Assembly: GCA_023409795.1 (NCBI GenBank)
Contig: JAEYQX010000012.1
Span: 1 to 10,189 of the forward strand
Direction: 5' to 3'
Length of the DNA stretch: 10,189 nt
From: Pseudomonadota bacterium
GTDB taxonomy: Bacteria; Pseudomonadota; Alphaproteobacteria; Caulobacterales; Caulobacteraceae
Positions 1 to 5,219 of the stretch are shown one piece after another. The position numbers and the translations under genes are program-made. Below the pieces are notes generated by a model that worked only from the letters and a program-made list of their open reading frames with translations, made no database searches and was not told the origin of the DNA. Position 1 is the first letter of the stretch, and each line of letters starts with the position of its first letter.

Positions 1-138
1 CCTGTCGGGTGCGCCAGCTTTCCTGACATCGCCGTTCTGCTTTCAATCTGTCGCCAAACGTGAACGGCGGGATGATTGCGTGCGGGCGGTGGTGGGCGCA
101 TTTGGGGTGCCTCCCCGAAGTTGCCCGAGTGCCCCTGC
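1..138. other. Left-edge intergenic region
   Basis: I see no complete gene in this stretch. On the - strand an ATG at 29 opens a frame reading Met-Ser-Gly-Lys-Leu-Ala-His-Pro-Thr to the window edge, which could be the start of a divergent gene, but there is no convincing ribosome binding site and too little sequence to judge. The remainder probably holds the promoter of the thioesterase gene. Confidence 0.3.
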
Positions 139-555
139 GTGTCCGAAGCCCCAGCCCCCGTTGTCGCCATGCCTGAAGGCCAGCCTGTTGGACGTGTGAT
201 CGCCATGCCGGCGGATACCAATCCCGAGGGGGACATCTTTGGCGGCTGGCTGCTGGCCCAGATGGACCTGGCCGGGGCGACCCCGGCGTTCGAGCGGGCC
301 AATGGCCGCTGTGCCACCGTGGCCCTGGACGGCATGGTGTTCCACCAGCCCGTCTCGGTCGGCGACGAGGTCTCGACCTATGCCAAGATCATCCACACGG
401 GCCGAACCTCGATCCGCGTCCATGTCGAGGCCTGGAAGCGGGCGCGGGGCCAGCCGGAGGCCCAGTCGGTGCGCGTGACCGAGGGCGTCTTTACCTATGT
501 GGCCATCGATGCGGAGCGCAAGCCGCGGCCCCTGCCGGCCACGAAGGCCGACTAA
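139..555 (+). CDS. Acyl-CoA thioesterase, YciA-like hotdog-fold
   Basis: This gene encodes a 138-residue single hotdog-domain thioesterase that hydrolyses acyl-CoA to free fatty acid and CoA in the cytoplasm. The hallmark block is MPADTN at residues 23-28, followed by GDIFGGW (31-37) and QMD (41-43). The Asp of QMD corresponds to the catalytic Asp44 of YciA enzymes. The later GRTSIRVHVE segment (88-97) is also typical of the family, and the length is close to that of E. coli YciA (about 132 residues). The start is uncertain. I prefer GTG at 139, which gives an MSEAPAP N-terminus. ATG at 169 would leave 12 residues before MPADTN and is a good alternative. The reading frame is open upstream to a TTG at 76, but that extension is Gly/Arg/Pro-rich and unlike the family. 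No clear Shine-Dalgarno helps the choice. It lies 60 bp upstream of def on the same strand. The exact acyl specificity cannot be read from the sequence. Confidence 0.9.
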   Translation: MSEAPAPVVAMPEGQPVGRVIAMPADTNPEGDIFGGWLLAQMDLAGATPAFERANGRCATVALDGMVFHQPVSVGDEVSTYAKIIHTGRTSIRVHVEAWKRARGQPEAQSVRVTEGVFTYVAIDAERKPRPLPATKAD

Positions 556-580
556 AACCCTCCGCCCAGGTCGGAAATTC

Positions 581-609
581 TTGACCTTTCGGGTTGCTGT
601 CCCTACCTG
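581..609 (+). promoter_or_regulatory. Candidate def promoter with TSS at or near the start codon
   Basis: A -35-like TTGACC lies at 581-586 and a -10-like TACCTG at 604-609, separated by 17 bases. Initiation about 7 bases downstream of the -10 would fall at the def ATG (616). The 556-615 gap shows no Shine-Dalgarno, which would fit a leaderless or very short-leader transcript. The -10 match is weak and the assignment is inference. Confidence 0.35.
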
Positions 610-615
610 CGAGCC

Positions 616-1200
616 ATGGCCATTCGTCGTATCCTCACCATCAATAATCCCGCCGACCTGGCGATCCTGAAGACTGTTGCCAAGCCCGTCGAGGGCGGGG
701 TGACGGACGAGATTCGGGCGCTGATGGATGACATGCTGGAAACCATGTACGACGCGCCGGGCATTGGCCTGGCCGCGCCGCAGGTGGGTGACCTGAACCG
801 TGTCGTCGTCATGGACCTGGGCGATGCCGAGGTGGAAGATGAGACAGATGAGACAGATGAGGCAGATGAGACCGTGGAAAAAGCGCTGAAGCGCCGCAAT
901 CCACGCTATTTCGTCAATCCCGAGATCCTGTGGTCGTCCGAGGAGCTGTTCAGCTATGAGGAAGGCTGCCTGTCGGTGCCGGAGTATTTCGACGCCGTCC
1001 AGCGCCCGGCCCGCGTGCGCGTGCGCTACATGAACTACCAGGGCGAGACCATCGAGGAAGAGATCGAGGGCCTGTATGCCGTCTGCTTCCAGCACGAACT
1101 GGACCATCTGAACGGCGTCCTGTTTATTGATCACCTTTCGCGCCTGCGCCGCGAGCGCGCGGTCGCCAAGGTCAAGAAACACGCACGGATGGCTGCCTGA
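616..1200 (+). CDS. def: Peptide deformylase
   Basis: This 194-residue enzyme removes the N-formyl group from nascent polypeptides at the ribosome exit. All three family motifs are present: GIGLAAPQ (49-56, motif 1), EEGCLS (115-120, motif 2) with metal ligand Cys118, and QHELDH (159-164, motif 3) with metal ligands His160 and His164 and catalytic Glu161. The unusual element is an acidic insert at about residues 72-88, between the strand ending VVVMDL and PRYFVNPE. It is encoded in part by four in-frame 9-base repeats (838-873). E. coli Def has only a short turn there, which explains why this protein is longer than the usual 165-180 residues. The ATG at 616 matches the normal N-terminus, where MAIRRILTI leads into the first strand. 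Its stop overlaps the next start by one base (TGATG), and fmt lies 242 bases further on, so the deformylase and formyltransferase genes are probably one transcription unit. Confidence 0.97.
   Translation: MAIRRILTINNPADLAILKTVAKPVEGGVTDEIRALMDDMLETMYDAPGIGLAAPQVGDLNRVVVMDLGDAEVEDETDETDEADETVEKALKRRNPRYFVNPEILWSSEELFSYEEGCLSVPEYFDAVQRPARVRVRYMNYQGETIEEEIEGLYAVCFQHELDHLNGVLFIDHLSRLRRERAVAKVKKHARMAA
838..873 (+). repeat. Four tandem 9-bp repeats inside def
   Basis: Four consecutive nine-base units of the form GATGAGACA occupy 838-846, 847-855, 856-864 and 865-873. The third reads GATGAGGCA and the fourth GATGAGACC. They encode Asp-Glu-Thr, Asp-Glu-Thr, Asp-Glu-Ala, Asp-Glu-Thr. Because the unit is a multiple of three, copy-number change by slippage would keep def in frame and only alter the length of an acidic surface loop. 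Confidence 0.95.
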
Positions 1201-1415
1201 TGGCCCGCAAGACCCGCACTCCCGAACCGCAAGCCCGCCGTCACCTGAGCCGTTCGCAAAAGGTCGGCGTGGCCAGCCTGGCGACCCTGGTGGCCGTGGG
1301 GGCCTTGGGCGTCGTGGCCGGCCTGCTGATCGACCGCCTGCTGGATTTCGATGACGCCCTGGACGCCGGTGGCGAGTGGGACGAGGGCGGCGGCGTCTAT
1401 ACGCGCTGGATGTAA
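1200..1415 (+). CDS. Small single-pass membrane protein of unknown function
   Basis: I do not recognise a family for this 71-residue product. Residues 1-21 are basic (Arg/Lys at 3, 4, 6, 13, 14, 18 and 21). Residues 22-44 form one hydrophobic, Ala/Val/Leu/Gly-rich membrane helix. Residues 45-63 are acidic (several Asp/Glu), and the tail is Gly-rich and ends YTRWM. The positive-inside rule predicts a cytoplasmic N-terminus and a periplasmic acidic C-terminus. There is no Cys lipobox or clear cleavage site, so a membrane anchor is more likely than a secreted protein. Its ATG overlaps the def stop by one base (TGATG), strong evidence for translational coupling to def. It ends 27 bp before fmt. 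A real gene is supported by the coupling and by the coherent basic-helix-acidic layout. A link to formyl-Met processing is only suggested by position. Confidence 0.8.
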   Translation: MARKTRTPEPQARRHLSRSQKVGVASLATLVAVGALGVVAGLLIDRLLDFDDALDAGGEWDEGGGVYTRWM

Positions 1416-1442
1416 TCGGCCTCAGCGGCTAAAGCCCTTCCC

Positions 1443-2411
1443 ATGCGCCTAGCCTTCATGGGAACTCCCGACTTCGCCGTGCCCTCACTGGGCGAGCTGA
1501 TTGCCTCGGGACACGAAATCGTTGCCGTCTATTCTCAGCCGCCGCGCCCGAAGGGCCGGGGTCAGAAGCTGACGCCCTCGCCGGTCCACGCCTTTGCCGA
1601 GGCCATGGGCCTGGCGGTCTTCACGCCCGAGAGCATGAAAAGCGAAGAGGCCATCCAGACCTTCAGGAGCCTGGACCTGGATGCCGCCTGCGTGGTCGCC
1701 TATGGCCAGATTCTGAAGCCCGAGGTGCTGGAAGCGCCGCGACTGGGCTGCTTCAACCTGCATGGCTCGCTTTTGCCGCGCTGGCGCGGGGCCGCCCCGA
1801 TCCAGCGTGCCATCATGGCCGGCGACAGGCAGACCGGCGTCCAGATCATGCGCATGAGCGAGGGACTGGATGAGGGCAACATCATCCTGTCCGAGGTGAT
1901 GGAGATCTATCCCACCGACACCACGGCGACCCTGTCCGAGCGCATGGCGACCACCGGCGCGACCCTGTGGACCCGGGCCCTGGCGGCCATCGAGCGCGGC
2001 GGCTTCACCGAGACCGAGCAGGTCGGCGAGGTCACCTATGCCCGGAAGATCACCCCGGCCGAGGCCCGCATCGACTGGACCCGCCCGGCGGCCGAGGTGG
2101 ATGCCCACATCCGCGGCCTGTCGCCCTTCCCCGGGGCCTGGTTCGAAGTGACGTTGGAGGGCGAACCGGTCCGCATCAAGGCCCTGATGTCCGAGGTCGT
2201 CGAAGGCGACGGCCAGCCCGGCGAACTGCTGGATTCCGGCCTGGCCATTGCCTGCGGGCAGGGGGCGGTCCGCCTGGTCCGCGCCCAGCGCGCGGGCAAG
2301 GCGCAGCAGTCGGGCTCGGAGCTGCTGAACGGCCTCAAGCTGCCGCTCGGAACCCTCATGAGCGCGCCGGGCCCGGAAGGCCCTGCCGCCCCGAGCCGAC
2401 CCGGCGGCTGA
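1443..2411 (+). CDS. fmt: Methionyl-tRNA formyltransferase
   Basis: This 322-residue enzyme transfers the formyl group of 10-formyltetrahydrofolate to Met-tRNAfMet, making the initiator used by bacterial ribosomes. The N-terminal formyltransferase domain opens with MRLAFMGTPDFAVPSL. It carries the catalytic trio Asn105 and His107 (in CFNLHGSLLP) and Asp143 (in SEGLDEG), equivalent to Asn106, His108 and Asp144 of E. coli Fmt. The folate-site segment LLPRWRGAAPI is intact at 110-120. A C-terminal tRNA-contacting domain starts near residue 205, with IRGLSPFPGAWFEV typical of its first strands. The length is close to the E. coli enzyme (315). The tail PGPEGPAAPSRPGG is low-complexity and probably disordered. 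The stop overlaps the truA ATG by one base (TGATG). Together with def upstream, this is the usual start-codon formylation and deformylation pair. Confidence 0.97.
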   Translation: MRLAFMGTPDFAVPSLGELIASGHEIVAVYSQPPRPKGRGQKLTPSPVHAFAEAMGLAVFTPESMKSEEAIQTFRSLDLDAACVVAYGQILKPEVLEAPRLGCFNLHGSLLPRWRGAAPIQRAIMAGDRQTGVQIMRMSEGLDEGNIILSEVMEIYPTDTTATLSERMATTGATLWTRALAAIERGGFTETEQVGEVTYARKITPAEARIDWTRPAAEVDAHIRGLSPFPGAWFEVTLEGEPVRIKALMSEVVEGDGQPGELLDSGLAIACGQGAVRLVRAQRAGKAQQSGSELLNGLKLPLGTLMSAPGPEGPAAPSRPGG

Positions 2412-3166
2412 TGCCCCGCTATCGCTTCACCCTAGAATACGACGGCTCGGCCTATAATGGGTTTCAGGCCCAGCAGGACCAGCCGACGGTCCAGGGGGCT
2501 ATCGAGGCGGCGATCGCGGCCTTCAGCGGCCAGGACGTGCGTATCGCCGCCGCCGGGCGCACCGACACGGGCGTCCATGCCACGGGCCAGACCTGCCATG
2601 TCGACCTCGACAGGGACTGGCCGGCGCGCACGGTGATGAATGCCATGAATGCCCACCTGATGACGGCGGGCGAGGCGGTGTCGATCCTGGACTGCGCCCC
2701 GGTCAGCGAGGAATGGCACGCCCGGTTCACTGCCAATGGCCGCAAATACCTGTATCGGATCCTGAACCGGCCCGGCCGGCCGGCCCTGGACCGGGGCCGG
2801 GTCTGGCACGTCAAGAAGCCGCTGGATGCCGCCGCCATGCACGCGGCGGCCCAGGGCCTGGTGGGCCTGCACGACTTCACCACCTTCCGCGACGCCCACT
2901 GCCAGGCGAAAAGCCCGCTGAAGTCCCTGGACGTGGCCCGCGTCAGCCGCGTCGGCGACGAGGTCCACCTGGTGTTCGAGGCCCGCAGCTTCCTGCACCG
3001 CCAGGTCCGCTCGATGACCGGCTCGCTGGTCGAGGTCGGGCTGGGCCGCTGGTCGCCCGATGATTTCCGGGCCGCGCTGGAAGCGGCCGACCGCCGGCGC
3101 TGCGGGCCCGTGGCCCCGTCAGACGGGCTTTATCTGACGGGCGTGACCTACGAGCGCGAGGCCTGA
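2411..3166 (+). CDS. truA: tRNA pseudouridine(38-40) synthase TruA
   Basis: This 251-residue enzyme isomerises uridines 38, 39 and 40 in the anticodon stem-loop of many tRNAs to pseudouridine. The catalytic Asp52 sits in the invariant GRTDTGVHA block (49-57), matching Asp60 of E. coli TruA. Other family segments are the opening RYRFTLEYDGSAYNGFQAQ, NGRKYLYRI, HDFTTFRDAHCQAKSP and the late SFLHRQVRSMTGSLVEVG that forms part of the active-site cleft. The reading frame stays open far upstream inside fmt, but the ATG at 2411 gives the normal family N-terminus and overlaps the fmt stop by one base, so it is the start. It is the last gene of the thioesterase/def/fmt/truA strand block and is followed within 13 bp by a GC-rich hairpin. 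Confidence 0.97.
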   Translation: MPRYRFTLEYDGSAYNGFQAQQDQPTVQGAIEAAIAAFSGQDVRIAAAGRTDTGVHATGQTCHVDLDRDWPARTVMNAMNAHLMTAGEAVSILDCAPVSEEWHARFTANGRKYLYRILNRPGRPALDRGRVWHVKKPLDAAAMHAAAQGLVGLHDFTTFRDAHCQAKSPLKSLDVARVSRVGDEVHLVFEARSFLHRQVRSMTGSLVEVGLGRWSPDDFRAALEAADRRRCGPVAPSDGLYLTGVTYEREA

Positions 3167-3178
3167 GCGGTCCATTGG

Positions 3179-3199
3179 GGGCGGCTCTGGGAGCCGCCC
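3179..3199. terminator. GC-rich hairpin between convergent genes
   Basis: A perfect 9-bp stem, GGGCGGCTC (3179-3187) with GAGCCGCCC (3191-3199), encloses a three-base loop. It lies between the ends of truA (+) and the entericidin-like gene (-), where a bidirectional terminator is expected. There is no T-tract on either side, so it is not a classical intrinsic terminator. It may work weakly, or with Rho, or protect 3' ends. Confidence 0.6.
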
Positions 3200-3211
3200 G
3201 GGCGGGCCGGA

Positions 3212-3349
3212 TCAGTTGCGGGCCGACTGTGAGCTGGAGGTGACGGCCTGGCCGGCGGCGGTGACATCGCGGCCGATGCCTTCGATGGTGTTGCAGGCCG
3301 AGGTGGCCAGGGCGGCGGCGATGACGCCGAGGGCAAGGAGCTTGCGCAT
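3212..3349 (-). CDS. Entericidin A/B family small lipoprotein
   Basis: This short frame encodes a 45-residue lipoprotein with the entericidin layout. Residues 1-3 are Met-Arg-Lys, residues 4-18 are a hydrophobic signal helix, and the putative lipidated Cys19 follows Thr-Ser-Ala. The mature start CNTIEGIGRDV matches the family pattern Cys-Asn-Thr-x-x-Gly-x-Gly-x-Asp, as in E. coli entericidins (CNTARGFGED). The Thr at -3 of the lipobox is less usual than Leu but is tolerated. The short mature part ends in a Ser/Ala/Asn-rich tail. In E. coli, EcnA/EcnB are membrane lipoproteins described as an antidote/toxin pair, with the toxin tied to stationary-phase lysis. In alphaproteobacteria single copies are common and their role is poorly defined. 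No paired second copy is visible here. It is convergent with truA and divergent from the ThDP enzyme. No clear Shine-Dalgarno precedes its ATG at 3349. Confidence 0.88.
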   Translation of the reverse strand: MRKLLALGVIAAALATSACNTIEGIGRDVTAAGQAVTSSSQSARN

Positions 3350-3381
3350 GGGGGACCCGATAATTGATTGACGGCTGTTGG

Positions 3382-3405
3382 TTGACCGCGGTGACCCGTG
3401 GTCAA
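3382..3405. promoter_or_regulatory. Inverted repeat in the divergent control region
   Basis: TTGACC at 3382-3387 and GGTCAA at 3400-3405 are exact inverted copies separated by 12 bases. The symmetry extends outward (TGG before the left arm, GCCA after the right) if one bulged base is allowed. A third related element, GGTGACC, lies in the spacer, and TTGACG at 3368-3373 repeats the left arm directly. The 86-bp gap (3350-3435) separates two divergent genes, so an operator for one regulator controlling both is plausible. The TTGACC arms also resemble -35 hexamers facing outward. Confidence 0.5.
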
Positions 3406-3435
3406 GCCATGGTGCAATCTGCTAACGGCGAACCT

Positions 3436-5100
3436 ATGACGCAAGCCTCTGCAAATGCCGCCCGCCGTCTTGTCGATACCCTGGTGATGAACGGGGTGGA
3501 CAAGGTCTTCTGTGTTCCGGGCGAAAGCTATCTGGCGGTGCTGGATGCGCTGGCGGATGTGCGCGACCGGATCGAGGTGATTGTCTGCCGCCACGAAGCC
3601 GGGGCCGCCAACATGGCCGAGGCCTATGGCAAGCTGACGGGCAAGCCGGGCATCTGCATGGTGACGCGCGGCCCGGGGGCGACCCACGCCTCGATCGGCG
3701 TCCACACCGCCCATCAGGATTCGACGCCGGTGATCCTGTTCGTTGGCCAGATCGCCTTGGGCGACCGCGGGCGCGGGGCCTTCCAGGAGGTGGACTACCG
3801 CGAGGTGTTCGGCGGCCTGGCCAAGTGGGCGACCGAGATCGAGAGCCCCGAGCGCACCGTCGAGGTGGTCGAGCGCGCCTTTGCCACGGCGCTCCAGGGC
3901 CGCATGGGCCCTGTGGTCGTGGCCCTGCCCGAGAACATCCTGCACGACGATGGCGGCCCGGCGCCGGTGCGTCCGGTCACCCCGGCGCGCTCGGCCCTGG
4001 ACCCGGCCTTTGTCCAGCAGGTCGCCGCGCGCCTGGCCAAGGCCGAGCGCCCGCTGCTGGTCCTGGGCGGATCGGGCTGGAGCGACGAGGCGACCGCGGC
4101 CCTGTCGGCCTGGGCCGAGGGCCTGGGCATCCCGCTGGCCCTGTCCTTCCGCCGCAAGGACCTGGTCGCCAACGATCACCCGGCCTATGCCGGTGACCTG
4201 GGCCTGGGGGTGAACCCGCGCCTGGTCGAGCGGGTGAGGGCGTCTGACCTGGTCATCGCCATCGGTGCGCGCCTGGGCGAGAATCCGACCCAGGGTTATA
4301 CGCTGCTGGATCGCAGCCGCACGGCCCAGACCCTGGTCCACATCCATCCGGGGGCGGAGGAACTGGGCCGCGTCTGGGCTCCGGCCCTGTCGGCGGCAGC
4401 GGATAATTCGCTGGCGGCGCTGGCCCTGTCGCAGATCGAGCCGGGCCGCACCTGGCATGACCAGGCCCAGGCGGCGCACGCCGACTTCATCGCCTTCTCC
4501 AGCCCCATCGAGACGGTGGGCGCGGTCAACATGAGCCAGGTCATCGCCCACCTGGCCGAGGCCCTGCCGCGCGAGGCCATCCTGACCAACGGGGCCGGGA
4601 ACTTTGCCGCCTGGCTGCATCGCTTCCACCGCCACCAGGCCCGCCGCACCCAGCTGGCCCCGACCTCGGGGGCCATGGGCTATGGCTATCCGGCCGCGCT
4701 GGGTGCCAAGGCCGTCCACCCGCAGCGCGAGGTGGTCTGCATCGCCGGCGACGGCGACTTCATGATGAGCGCCAACGAGATGGCGACCGCAGCCCAGTAT
4801 GGCCTGGGGGTCATCGTCGTCGTGGTCGACAACGGCACCTTTGGGACCATTCGCATGCACCAGGAGCGGGAATATCCGGCGCGCGTCATCGCCACGGACC
4901 TGAAGAACCCCGACTTCGTGAAGTATGCCGAGGCCTTTGGGGCCTTTGCCGTGCGGGTCGAGACGACCGACGCCTTCCCCGCTGCCCTGCAGGCCGCGCG
5001 CGAGGCCGCCGCGACCGGCCAGCCGGCCCTGATCCATCTGGTCACGGAGGCCGAGCAGATCGCCCCGGGCCGGACGATCAGCCAGCTGCGGGCCGGCTAG
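3436..5100 (+). CDS. ThDP-dependent enzyme, acetolactate synthase large-subunit-like
   Basis: This 554-residue protein belongs to the acetolactate synthase/pyruvate oxidase/benzoylformate decarboxylase superfamily. It has three domains: an N-terminal pyrimidine-binding domain (about 5-170) with the catalytic Glu54 in CRHEAGAANMAEAYG, a central domain (about 190-320), and a C-terminal pyrophosphate-binding domain (about 370-525). The last has the metal/ThDP motif GDGD at 438-441 and the paired Asn466 in VVDNGTFGT. The reaction is probably decarboxylation or ligation of a 2-oxo acid, but the substrate cannot be read from the sequence. No small regulatory subunit (ilvH) or other branched-chain gene is adjacent, so I do not call it IlvB/IlvI. 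The start is uncertain. ATG 3436 gives MTQASANAARRLVDTL, normal for the family. ATG 3409 and TTG 3364 are in frame upstream but add only unrelated residues. It is divergent from the entericidin-like gene. Confidence 0.9.
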   Translation: MTQASANAARRLVDTLVMNGVDKVFCVPGESYLAVLDALADVRDRIEVIVCRHEAGAANMAEAYGKLTGKPGICMVTRGPGATHASIGVHTAHQDSTPVILFVGQIALGDRGRGAFQEVDYREVFGGLAKWATEIESPERTVEVVERAFATALQGRMGPVVVALPENILHDDGGPAPVRPVTPARSALDPAFVQQVAARLAKAERPLLVLGGSGWSDEATAALSAWAEGLGIPLALSFRRKDLVANDHPAYAGDLGLGVNPRLVERVRASDLVIAIGARLGENPTQGYTLLDRSRTAQTLVHIHPGAEELGRVWAPALSAAADNSLAALALSQIEPGRTWHDQAQAAHADFIAFSSPIETVGAVNMSQVIAHLAEALPREAILTNGAGNFAAWLHRFHRHQARRTQLAPTSGAMGYGYPAALGAKAVHPQREVVCIAGDGDFMMSANEMATAAQYGLGVIVVVVDNGTFGTIRMHQEREYPARVIATDLKNPDFVKYAEAFGAFAVRVETTDAFPAALQAAREAAATGQPALIHLVTEAEQIAPGRTISQLRAG

Positions 5101-5203
5101 GCAGAAACGGCGACGCCCGAGCCGGCCGGTCTTTGCATTTCGTGCAAGGAATTGCTCCGGCTGCTTGCCTAATGGTCCGGCTTCGGAAAAACTGTGCCCT
5201 TTC

Positions 5204-5214
5204 AAGGTGAGGGG
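5204..5214 (+). promoter_or_regulatory. Strong ribosome binding site of the DUF885 gene
   Basis: AAGGTGAGGGG lies 5-15 bases before the ATG at 5220 and contains two good anti-SD matches (AAGG and GAGG). It is one of few clear Shine-Dalgarno sites in this window and fixes the start of the secreted peptidase-like protein. Confidence 0.75.
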
Positions 5215-5219
5215 TTTTC

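Noticed and set aside
1..29. Start of a divergent gene on the - strand at the left edge
   Set aside because: Only nine codons are visible, with no ribosome binding site or recognisable family; kept only as a note.
43..1182. A 379-codon open frame on the - strand across the thioesterase and def genes
   Set aside because: It crosses two well-supported + strand genes and their gap, with low-complexity LICLICLIC encoded by the reverse of the def repeats.
1967..2410. N-terminal extension of TruA back into fmt
   Set aside because: The extension is Pro/Arg/Gly-rich shadow of fmt; the ATG at 2411 gives the family N-terminus and a one-base overlap with the fmt stop.
3148..5205. A 685-codon open frame on the - strand opposite the ThDP enzyme
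   Set aside because: It mirrors a high-GC coding frame, its translation is rich in Arg/Gly/His/Gln with no recognisable domain, and the + strand protein has clear catalytic motifs.
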